14,915 bases of DNA from an uncultured Oscillospiraceae bacterium (GCA_934661135.1 CAKUJA010000055.1:1-14915); one strand, 5' to 3'; shown: positions 6,527-13,936, numbered from the stretch's first letter. Notes: generated by a model from the letters alone, not told the origin. Numbers and translations: made by a program.

Positions 6527-7732
6527 ATGCGGGACAGAATTGTTATCACCGGCATGGGTGCGGTGACGCCGGTGGGCATCGGCGTGGACACCTACTGGGA
6601 GAACCTGACGGCGGGCGTCTGCGGAATCGGCGAGATCGAACAGATCGACACCGCGGCGCTGCCGATTCACCGGGCTGCGGAGGTGCACGGCTTCCACCCG
6701 AAGGATTTTATGCCGACGCGGTTGGCGCTTGATCTTGAACCCTATCAGCAGTACGCATACGCGGCGGCAGAGCAGGCGCTCGCGCAGAGCGGCTTGCAGG
6801 GTTCGGCGCGCGTGGGCGTTGTGATGGCCACGGCGCTGCACGGACTGACTATCATCACGAAAACGCAGACGCGCATTGACGTGCGCAGACAGTCGGCGGA
6901 GCCGAAGCTGCTGACGAAGTGCATGGGCAATCTGGCAGCGTGCCAGTTTTCGATCATGCACCAGATCACGGGGCCGAGCCTGACCGTGAGCACGGCCTGC
7001 TCGTCGGGCGGCGACGCGATTACGATGGGCATGATGCTGCTGCGCAGCGGAATGGCCGACGCCGTCGTCGTGATGGCGGGCGAGGCCGCGATCTGCCCGG
7101 CGTTTTTGCAGAGCCTTGACAAGGTCGGCGCGCTTTCCGCGACCGGCGAGAGCCGCCCATTTGACGCGGCACGCAACGGCTTTGTGACCGGCGAGGGCGG
7201 CGGCGCGCTGATTTTGGAGACGGAATCGGCGGCGAACGCGCGCGGCGCGAAGCCGCTGGCGCGGCTGCTCGGCGCGGCGAACAACACGGATGCCTACCAC
7301 CCGGTCTCCCCTGCGCCGAACGGCGCGGGCGCGGCGGCTTGTATCCGCCTGGCGCTGGCGGACGCCGGTTTGACACCGGAGGGAATCGACTATCTCAATG
7401 CCCACGGCACGGCAACCGTGAAGGGCGACATTGCCGAGGCCTGCGCGATTCGCGCGGTATTCGGCGACCTGCCGGTGACGGTCAGCTCGACGAAGGGCGC
7501 GACCGGACACATGATGGGCGCGGGCGGCATTACGGAGGTCATCGCCTGCATTCAGGCCATGCGCACCGGCATTCTGCCGCCGAGCGTTGGCCTGACGGAG
7601 CAAGATCCGGAATGCCCGCTGCACCTGACCGGTGCGGCCGCAGAGCGCCGAGAGGTGCGCGCAGCGCTCTCGAACGCGATGGGCTTTGGCGGACAGAATT
7701 CTTGTGTCATTGTTGGACGCTTTCAGGAGTAA
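6527..7732 (+). CDS. Beta-ketoacyl-ACP synthase (FabF-type), second divergent copy
   Basis: A second KAS I/II family condensing enzyme, 401 residues, opening with the family-typical RDRIVITGMGAVTPVG. The active site is complete: C158 in TACSSGG, H293 in NAHGTATV, K323 in STKGATGH and H328 in GHMMGAGG. The C-terminus reads GFGGQN where the first copy has GFGGHN. Alignment by eye shows that the two copies differ through most of their length, particularly in residues 35-70 (lid and dimer region), so this is not a recent duplication. Because the cysteine is kept, it is not a chain length factor. It could have a different chain-length range or substrate from the first copy, or the pair could form a heterodimer; both are inference. 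Confidence 0.9.
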   Translation: MRDRIVITGMGAVTPVGIGVDTYWENLTAGVCGIGEIEQIDTAALPIHRAAEVHGFHPKDFMPTRLALDLEPYQQYAYAAAEQALAQSGLQGSARVGVVMATALHGLTIITKTQTRIDVRRQSAEPKLLTKCMGNLAACQFSIMHQITGPSLTVSTACSSGGDAITMGMMLLRSGMADAVVVMAGEAAICPAFLQSLDKVGALSATGESRPFDAARNGFVTGEGGGALILETESAANARGAKPLARLLGAANNTDAYHPVSPAPNGAGAAACIRLALADAGLTPEGIDYLNAHGTATVKGDIAEACAIRAVFGDLPVTVSSTKGATGHMMGAGGITEVIACIQAMRTGILPPSVGLTEQDPECPLHLTGAAAERREVRAALSNAMGFGGQNSCVIVGRFQE

Positions 7733-7735
7733 CAG

Positions 7736-9397
7736 ATGAACGAAACCTACGATGTGGGCGCATTTCGCGCCGTATTTGAGCGAAGCTTCACCTGGATTGC
7801 CGGGTTTTTGCGCAATGTGCGCCGGTTTTCCGACAAGCCGGCCGTGATTGACCCCGCGAGCGGGCGCGTCTGGAGCTATGACGCACTCAACCGCGCAGCC
7901 AACCGGCTGGCCAACGCAATGCAGGCCGCCGGGATGGGTGCGGGCGACGTGGTGCTCTACCAGCTCTACAACTCCGTGCCGTTTGTGCTCTCGTATCTCG
8001 CGCCGCAGAAGCTCGGCGCGATCAATGAGCCGGCAAACTTCAATCTCGCGGCCGGCGAGACTGCGCGGCTGCTCGACCGAGACCGGCCAAGGGTCTATGT
8101 CTACGACTGCGATGTGCGTGCGATGGCGGAAAAGGCGCTGGCGCTGGCTTCGCACCGGCCGGCGATGATTCTGGCCGTCGATGCGCGCGGCGAGCGCCCT
8201 GTGCTGCCGGAGGGTCACCGCTTTTTTGACGATGTGCTGGCCGTGTTCCCGGAGACGGAGCCGATCACGTCCTACATCCCGAATCTCTACGACGAGGTTA
8301 CGCGGCTCGGCACGTCCGGCACGACCGGTACGCCGAAGGGCGTGCCGCTGAACAATGCCAACGAGGTACTATCAGCGCACGACGCGATCATGCACTTCCC
8401 GCTGACGCCAAACGACGTGACGATGAACATGACACCGTGGTTCCACCGCGGCGGTCTGCACTCCGGCGGCCCGACCGCGACGCTCTACGCGGGCGCGGCG
8501 CTGGTCGTCATGCGGATGTTCGGCGCAAAGACCTGCTTTGAGGCCGTGGAGAAGTATGGAATTACGTTTTTGATCGGCGTACCGTCAGCGCTTGAAAAGC
8601 TGGCGGTTCGGCAGGAAAAACACCCGGTTGACCTCTCGGGACTGCATGGGATTGTCACAATGGGCAGTCCGCTGGAGCGCGAAAGCTGTATCCGGTTCCA
8701 GAGGGTGCTCACACCGCGCATTTTCAACGGCTACGGCACGACGGAGACATTTTGGAACAGCTTTTTGCGGCCGGACGATCTGCCGCAGATGGCGGGAAGC
8801 GCCGGGCGGGCGTGTACGGACGACGAGATTCGCGTCGTTGCGCTGCACGACGACCGCATTGCGACGCCGGACGAGACCGTCCCCACGGACGGGCAGACAC
8901 CGGGCGAAGTGATTTTGTTTGCGCCGTATAAGTCCGCGCTCTGCTACACGCAGAACCCGGAGCTGACCGCGGAGCGCTATCACGACGGCTGGTTCTACAC
9001 GCACGACGTCGGCACGTGGGACGCGGGGCACTATGTCACGATCCGCGGGCGGCGGGACGATATGATCGTCTGCATGGGCGAGAATATCTACCCCGCGCAG
9101 CTTGAGGAGGTGCTCTGTACGCACCCGAAGGTGGCCGACTGTATGGTGGTCGGCGTGCCGGACCCGTCGCGCGGAGAATCGGTTGCGGCGTATATTATCC
9201 CGGCGGATGGGAACCTGAGCGCAAAGGAGCTGGCGCACTGGTGCGCGGCGAACGACGATTTGGCCGACTACAAGTGCCCGCGGTATTACCGCTTTGTGGA
9301 GACACTCCCCTATAACGCGACCGGCAAGAAGCAGCACGTGCTGCTGAAGCGGCAGGCCGCCGCCGATTTGACAGACGGCCGGCTGGAACGACCCTGA
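7736..9397 (+). CDS. AMP-forming acyl-CoA ligase
   Basis: Activates a carboxylic acid with ATP to the acyl adenylate and then normally transfers it to CoA. The protein has 553 residues, a full-length ANL-superfamily enzyme. In order: the phosphate-binding TSGTTGTPKG at 193-202, YGTTE at 333-337, the ribose-binding D424 in the YTHDVG segment, the hinge GRRDD at 438-442, MGENIYP at 447-453 and the catalytic lysine K531 in NATGKK. A polar N-terminal half contains no signal peptide or membrane helix, so it is cytosolic. It follows the second ketosynthase by 3 bases, with CAGGAG as ribosome binding site, and is the last gene before a strong terminator. A medium- or long-chain fatty acid is the likely substrate by context, but an aromatic or short acid, or transfer to an ACP, cannot be excluded. 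Confidence 0.85.
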   Translation: MNETYDVGAFRAVFERSFTWIAGFLRNVRRFSDKPAVIDPASGRVWSYDALNRAANRLANAMQAAGMGAGDVVLYQLYNSVPFVLSYLAPQKLGAINEPANFNLAAGETARLLDRDRPRVYVYDCDVRAMAEKALALASHRPAMILAVDARGERPVLPEGHRFFDDVLAVFPETEPITSYIPNLYDEVTRLGTSGTTGTPKGVPLNNANEVLSAHDAIMHFPLTPNDVTMNMTPWFHRGGLHSGGPTATLYAGAALVVMRMFGAKTCFEAVEKYGITFLIGVPSALEKLAVRQEKHPVDLSGLHGIVTMGSPLERESCIRFQRVLTPRIFNGYGTTETFWNSFLRPDDLPQMAGSAGRACTDDEIRVVALHDDRIATPDETVPTDGQTPGEVILFAPYKSALCYTQNPELTAERYHDGWFYTHDVGTWDAGHYVTIRGRRDDMIVCMGENIYPAQLEEVLCTHPKVADCMVVGVPDPSRGESVAAYIIPADGNLSAKELAHWCAANDDLADYKCPRYYRFVETLPYNATGKKQHVLLKRQAAADLTDGRLERP

Positions 9398-9400
9398 ATC

Positions 9401-9432
9401 AAAAGCCTGAGCCGACTGGCTCAGGCTTTTTT
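9401..9432 (+). terminator. Intrinsic terminator of the fab-acc operon
   Basis: AAGCCTGAGCC (9403-9413) pairs with GGCTCAGGCTT (9418-9428) around GACT, an 11-bp perfect stem followed by a T-run (TTTTTT, 9427-9432). It begins 3 bases after the ligase stop. The run AAAA before the stem could also let it work on the opposite strand. Confidence 0.95.
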
Positions 9433-9453
9433 GAGATTGTCGAATGGAATTCG

Positions 9454-9482
9454 TTGTATTTTCGGGAAAAGAATGCTAAAAT
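9454..9482 (+). promoter_or_regulatory. Probable sigma-A promoter of the xdhC-like gene
   Basis: A possible -35 TTGTAT (9454-9459) and a good -10 TAAAAT (9477-9482) are separated by exactly 17 bases. The -35 is weak (TTG only), which suggests low or activated expression. Transcription would begin near 9489, leaving a leader of about 120 bases before the gene at 9611. Confidence 0.55.
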
Positions 9483-9519
9483 GAGGAAAAAGGCGGGGCG
9501 CGATGCAGGCAGGGCGCAG

Positions 9520-9588
9520 CAGTGATCACTGGTTTTCGGTGGTATCTGCCAAGGACGCGCGAAATTGCGCGATTTTCGTTTGAAATCG
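9520..9588 (+). other. Structured leader upstream of the xdhC-like gene
   Basis: The leader holds a perfect 12-base palindrome CAGTGATCACTG (9520-9531), which could be an operator. Further on, CGCGC (9556-9560) pairs with GCGCG (9567-9571) and is followed by ATTTTCGTTT, a weak terminator-like arrangement. An alternative hairpin, CGATTT (9570-9575) with AAATCG (9583-9588), uses two of the same bases and is mutually exclusive with it. I do not recognise a known riboswitch. Stems are short, so regulatory meaning is speculative. Confidence 0.3.
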
Positions 9589-9610
9589 GACAGGAACAGG
9601 AGAGATTGGA

Positions 9611-10636
9611 ATGAAACAGCTACTTTTGGAACTGGCGGACGCGCTGCGGCGCGGAGAGAATGCGGCGCTCTGCTCGATTCTCGCGGCAAGCGGCTCGGCG
9701 CCGCGCGGAGCGGGCGCGAAGATGGCGGTCTTTGCGGACGGCAGGACAATCGGAACCGTCGGCGGCGGCGCGGTGGAGCTGCGGACAACGGCAATGGCGC
9801 TTGAGGTTTTGAAAAGCGGGAAATCGGCGCTGCACGGGTTTCACCTGAACCGGAACCAGATTGAGGATCTCGGGATGATCTGCGGCGGGGATGTGACAAT
9901 CTACATTCAGTTCTTTGCGGCGGACGACGCCCAGGCGCTTGCGCTGCTGGAGGATGCGGCGCGGCTGGCCGCCGGGAATGAAAACGCGTGGCTGATTCTT
10001 GAATTGAAGGACGGACAGGTCTCACAGATGGGAACATATACCGCACAGGAAGGGCTGCGGCATATGCTGCTGGACGAGCAGGAGCTTACGTCGCTGCTGA
10101 CGAGCCAGCCGGTCTATCAGGCCGGCGAGCCGGCATACTACGCAGAGCCGCTGGCGCTGGCCGGGAATGTCTATATCTTCGGCGGCGGACACGTGGGCGC
10201 TGCGCTCGTGCCGGTGCTGGAGTACGTCGGATTCCGCGTGGTGGTATTTGACAACCGGCCGGAGTTTGCTACGGCGGATCATTTTCCGAAAGCAGAGCGC
10301 GTGATTCTCGGCGACTACCGGGACATTTCTCCTGAGGTGACGCTGCGCGCGGAGGACTATGTGGCGATTATGACGCCGGGACATCAGGCTGACCGGGAGG
10401 TGCTGCTGCAAGCACTGCGGTCGCAGGCGACATATATCGGCTGCATCGGCAGCCGGAGCAAGCTGGCTGCAACGAAGGCCTGGCTGCTGGAGCGCGGCAT
10501 TCCGGAGGAGGACTGGCTGCGCGTACACGCGCCGATCGGCATTCCGCTCGGCGGACGGACGCCGGAGGAGATCGCCGTCAGCATTGCGGCGGAGATGATC
10601 CGCCACCGGGCGGAGCGGCTCGGCAACCGGAGGTAA
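9611..10636 (+). CDS. XdhC/CoxI family molybdenum-enzyme accessory protein
   Basis: XdhC-family proteins bind molybdenum cofactor and help to modify and insert it into xanthine dehydrogenase-type hydroxylases. The protein has 341 residues, the usual size. The N-terminal XdhC/CoxI domain shows GSAPRGAGAKM and GGGAVE, and a conserved cysteine in the CGGDVTI motif. The C-terminal Rossmann domain has the nucleotide-binding GGGHVG, then TPGHQADREVL, IGCIGSRSK and HAPIGIPLGGRTPEEIAVSIAAE. In many relatives the last motif reads IGLDIGA, so this copy has drifted there. It begins with ATG after a GGAGAG-like site and is followed 2 bases after its stop by a DUF1653 gene. No molybdenum hydroxylase or cofactor biosynthesis gene is in the window, so its client enzyme is unknown. 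Confidence 0.88.
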   Translation: MKQLLLELADALRRGENAALCSILAASGSAPRGAGAKMAVFADGRTIGTVGGGAVELRTTAMALEVLKSGKSALHGFHLNRNQIEDLGMICGGDVTIYIQFFAADDAQALALLEDAARLAAGNENAWLILELKDGQVSQMGTYTAQEGLRHMLLDEQELTSLLTSQPVYQAGEPAYYAEPLALAGNVYIFGGGHVGAALVPVLEYVGFRVVVFDNRPEFATADHFPKAERVILGDYRDISPEVTLRAEDYVAIMTPGHQADREVLLQALRSQATYIGCIGSRSKLAATKAWLLERGIPEEDWLRVHAPIGIPLGGRTPEEIAVSIAAEMIRHRAERLGNRR

Positions 10637-10638
10637 CC

Positions 10639-10887
10639 ATGCGGGAGATTCAGCTTGGGCGGGTATACCGCCACTTCAAGGGCGACTGCTATCTGGCGGA
10701 GGCTGTGGCGCAGGATGCGGAGAGCGGCGAAGCAGTGGTAGTCTACCGGAAGCTCTACGGCGACGGCGGACTCTGGGTACGGCCGCTGGCGATGTTCCTC
10801 AGTGAGGTCGACCATGAGAAATATCCGGACTGCAAGCAGCAGTACCGGTTTGAGCTGCTGGAGCTGGAAAGCCGCGCGGGGCATTAA
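10639..10887 (+). CDS. DUF1653 domain small protein
   Basis: An 82-residue protein dominated by a DUF1653 domain: GRVYRHFKGDCYLAEAVAQD, then VVYRKLYGDGGLWVRPLAMF and a short tail ending in RFELLELE. The aromatic and arginine pattern (YRHFKG, VYR-LYGD, WVRP--MF) is characteristic of the family. Biochemical function of DUF1653 is not established to my knowledge. It starts 2 bases after the xdhC-like stop, so the two are co-transcribed and probably translationally coupled, using the GGAGG in the last codons upstream. Coupling to a molybdenum accessory gene may be coincidental, because DUF1653 proteins occur in many contexts. Confidence 0.85.
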   Translation: MREIQLGRVYRHFKGDCYLAEAVAQDAESGEAVVVYRKLYGDGGLWVRPLAMFLSEVDHEKYPDCKQQYRFELLELESRAGH

Positions 10888-10899
10888 CCGCGCAGCGGC

Positions 10900-10940
10900 A
10901 AAAAACGCGGGCGCAAATTCAGAAGAATTTGCGCCCGCGT
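10900..10940 (-). terminator. Strong intrinsic terminator of the pepF-methyltransferase operon
   Basis: ACGCGGGCGCAAATTC (10905-10920) pairs perfectly with GAATTTGCGCCCGCGT (10925-10940) around AGAA, a 16-bp stem. Read on the minus strand the stem is followed by a T-run (complement of the A-run at 10900-10905), so it terminates the minus-strand operon. For the converging + strand transcript no T-run follows (CAGCGTGTCG), so it would give only a stable 3' stem there. Confidence 0.9.
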
Positions 10941-10985
10941 CAGCGTGTCGAAAAAGTTGTTTCGCCCCGCTGCCCGTCCAGTGTT

Positions 10986-11792
10986 TCAATGGCTGCCGAG
11001 CTGGTAGAAGGCGACGGCGCTGGCGGCGGCGACATTCAGCGAGTCGACGCCGTGGGTCATCGGGATGCAGACCGTATCATCACAGGCGGCGATGGTCGCC
11101 GGTGCAAGGCCGTCGCCCTCGGTGCCGAGGACGATGGCAAGGCGCGGCGCGGCATTCAGCTCCGGGTCGTCGAGCCGGCGGGTATCCGGCCGGAGCGCCA
11201 TGGCGACCGTGCGGAAGCCGAGCGAATGCAGCAGCTCCAGCCAGTCCGTGCCGACGAACGTCCACGGGATCTGGAACACCGTACCCATGCTGACGCGGAT
11301 GGCGCGTCGATAGAGCGGATCGCTCGAGGCCTGCGTAAGCAGGACACAGTCGATGCCGAGCGCGGCGGCGGAGCGCATAATGGCGCCGAGATTGGTCGGA
11401 TTCATCACGTCCTCCAGCACGGCGACGCGGCGCGCGGTGCGGCAGAGCGCTGCCGGCTCCGGCAGCGGACGGCGGCGCATGGCGCAGAGCATCCCGCGCG
11501 TGAGCGGAAAGCCGGTGAGCTGCCGCAAAACAGGAAGCTCCGCCGCGTAGACCGGCACATCGGGGCAGCGCGCGAGAATCGCGCTGCCCTGCTCTGTGAT
11601 ATGCCGCGTTTCCATGAGAAACGAGACCGGTTCGTAGCCGCCGTCGAGCGCGCGGCCGATGACCAGCGGACTTTCGGCGATAAACAGGCCGTTTTCCGGG
11701 TGCTCCCGGCAGAGAAGCTGATTCTCCGTCAGGCGCGCATAGACATCCAGCGCGGGATCGGCAAAATCAGTGATCGGGAGGACAGGATTCAT
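10986..11792 (-). CDS. SpoU/TrmH-family RNA 2'-O-ribose methyltransferase
   Basis: Predicted S-adenosylmethionine-dependent methylation of a ribose in tRNA or rRNA. The protein has 268 residues. The N-terminal part (about 1-110) is a substrate-binding region of the type found before SpoU domains, and the catalytic SPOUT domain follows. All three signature motifs are present: NPTNLGAIMRSAAALG (motif 1), VLGTEGDGL (motif 2) and IPMTHGVDSLNVAAASA (motif 3). The ATG at 11792 overlaps the stop of the upstream gene in an ATGA; an in-frame upstream start at 11828 adds 12 residues and overlaps more of that gene, so the shorter form is preferred. Target nucleotide cannot be told from sequence. Confidence 0.88.
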   Translation of the reverse strand: MNPVLPITDFADPALDVYARLTENQLLCREHPENGLFIAESPLVIGRALDGGYEPVSFLMETRHITEQGSAILARCPDVPVYAAELPVLRQLTGFPLTRGMLCAMRRRPLPEPAALCRTARRVAVLEDVMNPTNLGAIMRSAAALGIDCVLLTQASSDPLYRRAIRVSMGTVFQIPWTFVGTDWLELLHSLGFRTVAMALRPDTRRLDDPELNAAPRLAIVLGTEGDGLAPATIAACDDTVCIPMTHGVDSLNVAAASAVAFYQLGSH

Positions 11793-12079
11793 GGCTGCAC
11801 CCCGGCGTCCCGATGCGCGGTGAGCCACGCGTGGAGCGCGTCGTAGCCTTCGGCCGAGAGCGGAAAGACCGCTTCATCCTCCATCTGGCTCTTTTCATAG
11901 CAGTAGCGGCCGTGCCATACCTGCGCGGTGATGGTGCTCTCGTCGTAGTTGACTTCCTTCTGGGTGAGCATCACAATGGTCGGCGCGACGCGATAGCGGA
12001 ACAGGCCGCTGCTGCCGGTGAAGATATTCCCGGTTTCAAAGCTGTGGAACACCGGCAGGAAGATTTCCTCCGCGCTCAC
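11789..12079 (-). CDS. Unrecognised 96-residue protein
   Basis: I do not recognise the family. It has 96 residues, no signal peptide and no membrane helix, with an acidic-aromatic composition. Visible features are a SFETGNIFTGSSGLFRYRV segment, a possible strand ITAQVWHG and a C-terminal region of SAEGYDALHAWLTAH that looks helical. The start is GTG at 12079, whose bases overlap the pepF stop TGA (GTGA). A GGAG in the last codons of pepF, 8 bases upstream, supports it; no ATG is available before residue 37. Its end overlaps the methyltransferase start (ATGA). The tight overlap at both ends is strong evidence that it is a real coding gene of this operon. Function is unknown. Confidence 0.8.
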   Translation of the reverse strand: MSAEEIFLPVFHSFETGNIFTGSSGLFRYRVAPTIVMLTQKEVNYDESTITAQVWHGRYCYEKSQMEDEAVFPLSAEGYDALHAWLTAHRDAGVQP

Positions 12080-13866
12080 AGCAGCGTCTCCATCTCATCG
12101 AGCAGGTCGCCGAAGATCTTCAGCGCGGACTCGACCGGAGCGGATGTGGTCATATCGACGCCGGCGCCGCGCAGAAGGTCGATCGGTGTCTTACTGCAGC
12201 CGCCGGAGAGGAAGCCGAGATAGTCGCGCACAGCCGGTTCGCCCTCGGCGAGGATGCGCTGCGAGAGCGCGATGGCCGCGGAATAGCCGGTGGCATACTG
12301 GAACACATAGTAGTTGTAGTAGAAATGCGGAATGCGCGCCCATTCCAGCGCGATCTGCGGATCGAGCACGATGTCCTCGCCGTAGTAGGCTGCGTTCAGC
12401 TTGCGATATTCCTCACAGAGCAGCTCGGCCGTCAAGGTCTGCCCCTCGCGGCTCAGCTCGGCCATGCGAAGTTCGAACTCGGCGAACATGGTCTGACGGT
12501 AGAGCGTGGTGCGGAACTGCTCGAGGAAATAGTTGATGAGGTAGGCGCGCTGGCGCTTGTCGGTCGTCTGCTTGAGAAGGTGCTGCATGAGCAGCGCTTC
12601 GTTGCAGGTCGAGGCAACCTCGGCGACGAAGATCACATAGTCCTGATAGATTGTCGGCTGGGTGCGGTTGGAGAGATAGGAGTGGAGCGCGTGACCCATT
12701 TCATGCGCAAGCGTGAACTGGCTGTCGAGTGTACCGGTATAGTTCAGCAGGACGAACGGATGGACGCGGGCACCGGCGGAATAGGCGCCGGAGCGCTTGC
12801 CGACATTTTCATAGACGTCGATCCAGCGGTTGTCGAACCCCTGCCGCAACAGCTTGCCGTATTCCTCACCCAGGCAGGTAAGCGCTTCGGAGATGGTCTG
12901 CTTCGCCTGCTCATAGGGGATGGAAACATCGGCATCGGGGACGAGCGTGGTATAGAGATCGTAGAAGTGCAGCTCGTCGACGCCCATCAGTCGCTTGCGC
13001 AGACGGGTGTAGCGGTGCAGCTTGTCGAAGTTCCTGTGAACGGCCTCGATCAGGTTGGAATAGACGCTGACAGGCACCTCGGTATTGTCGAGCGCGGCCT
13101 GCTGCGCCGTTTCATAGCGGCGCGCCTTGGCGAAGAACTCAAGCTGCTTGACCTGCGCAGAGAGCATCCCGGCAAGGCTGTTTTTATAGTTGTCATAGAC
13201 GCCGTAGTAGCTGTCAAATGCGTTCTGGCGGAGCGTGCGGTCGTCCGATTTCAGGCAGGCAACGTAGGTGCCCTGCGTGATCTGGTGCGGCTTGCCCTCG
13301 CTGTCGAGCGCGTCGGGGAATTTCATATCGGCATCGGAGAACAGGGAGAACACGCGGTGCGGCGTGTTTGCCATCTCCCCTGCCGCGGCCAGCAGCTTTT
13401 CCTCCGACTCGGAGAGGACGTGCGGACGCTTGCGGCGGATTTCATCGAAATGGCGGCGATATAGCTCGAGTGCGGGTTCATCCTTGTAGAACTGCTCCAT
13501 GGTCTCGTCGGAGATGGACAGCAGCTCCGGCACCTCGAAGCTCGTCTGCTCGCCGAGCTCGACACCGGCTTTCATCATCTGGCCGAGAAGCGCCTGACTC
13601 TCCGCGACGCGGGTATCCTCGTCATTTTTGCGGTAGGCATAGTTGCCAAGGGAATCAAACAGGATGGACACCTGCTCATTGAGGCGCATATACTCCAGCA
13701 GCGCGGCAGCGGACGTATGAATCCGTCCGGCAAAGCCGGTCATCTCCGCGCCGAGTGCTTGCAATTTTTTTAAATCGGCCTGCCATGCTTCGGCCGAGGG
13801 ATAGAGATCTTCGATCGCCCATTTATCTTTTTGGGCAATTTCGCTTCGTTCTGGGATTTTTTTCAT
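12076..13866 (-). CDS. pepF: Oligoendopeptidase F (M3 family zinc metallopeptidase)
   Basis: Cytosolic zinc endopeptidase that degrades oligopeptides. The protein has 596 residues, the usual length of PepF/M3B enzymes (about 600). The zinc motif HEMGH has ligands H388 and H392 and catalytic E389, within TLAHEMGHALHSYLS. E416 in AEVASTCNE is the likely third ligand. The N-terminal region (PERSEIAQKDKWAIEDLYPS) and the C-terminal YYNYYVFQYATGYSAA and SGGCSKTP segments are family hallmarks. The start at 13866 is fixed by AAAGGAGA on the minus strand (13875-13882), 8 bases before the ATG, and by the MKKIPER beginning; a longer in-frame reading up to 14217 runs through promoters into the divergent gene and is rejected. 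It leads a three-gene operon with the unknown protein and the methyltransferase. Confidence 0.95.
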   Translation of the reverse strand: MKKIPERSEIAQKDKWAIEDLYPSAEAWQADLKKLQALGAEMTGFAGRIHTSAAALLEYMRLNEQVSILFDSLGNYAYRKNDEDTRVAESQALLGQMMKAGVELGEQTSFEVPELLSISDETMEQFYKDEPALELYRRHFDEIRRKRPHVLSESEEKLLAAAGEMANTPHRVFSLFSDADMKFPDALDSEGKPHQITQGTYVACLKSDDRTLRQNAFDSYYGVYDNYKNSLAGMLSAQVKQLEFFAKARRYETAQQAALDNTEVPVSVYSNLIEAVHRNFDKLHRYTRLRKRLMGVDELHFYDLYTTLVPDADVSIPYEQAKQTISEALTCLGEEYGKLLRQGFDNRWIDVYENVGKRSGAYSAGARVHPFVLLNYTGTLDSQFTLAHEMGHALHSYLSNRTQPTIYQDYVIFVAEVASTCNEALLMQHLLKQTTDKRQRAYLINYFLEQFRTTLYRQTMFAEFELRMAELSREGQTLTAELLCEEYRKLNAAYYGEDIVLDPQIALEWARIPHFYYNYYVFQYATGYSAAIALSQRILAEGEPAVRDYLGFLSGGCSKTPIDLLRGAGVDMTTSAPVESALKIFGDLLDEMETLL

Positions 13867-13874
13867 CGGAATCG

Positions 13875-13882
13875 TCTCCTTT
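13875..13882 (-). promoter_or_regulatory. Ribosome binding site of pepF
   Basis: On the minus strand the bases read AAAGGAGA, 8 bases before the ATG at 13866. This decides the pepF start. Confidence 0.85.
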
Positions 13883-13891
13883 CTGCGGTCT

Positions 13892-13920
13892 ATGGTATCA
13901 TAAATTACGAAAGTTCTCAA
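13892..13920 (-). promoter_or_regulatory. Possible promoter of pepF
   Basis: On the minus strand TTGAGA (13920-13915) and TACCAT (13897-13892) are separated by 17 bases, about 26 bases before the pepF start codon. The -10 matches only 4 of 6 consensus bases, so the call is tentative. An adjacent TATGAT is better as a -10 but has no matching -35. Confidence 0.4.
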
Positions 13921-13936
13921 GTGCTTCCGCACAGAA

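Noticed and set aside
6527..7732. Second ketosynthase as a chain length factor of a type II polyketide synthase
   Set aside because: The catalytic cysteine C158 and both histidines are present, so it should be an active synthase.
5248..8218. Very long minus-strand open frames opposite the thioesterase, ketosynthases and ligase (up to 612 residues)
   Set aside because: They lie antisense to well-conserved genes and are rich in Arg, His and Ala, as expected for GC-rich antisense shadows; no family is recognisable.
10929..11846. Plus-strand open frame of 305 residues opposite the methyltransferase
   Set aside because: The methyltransferase on the other strand has all three SpoU motifs; the plus frame has Arg-rich low-complexity character and no start signal.
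12325..13464. Plus-strand open frame of 379 residues opposite pepF
   Set aside because: PepF is unmistakable on the minus strand; the plus frame is a codon-bias shadow.
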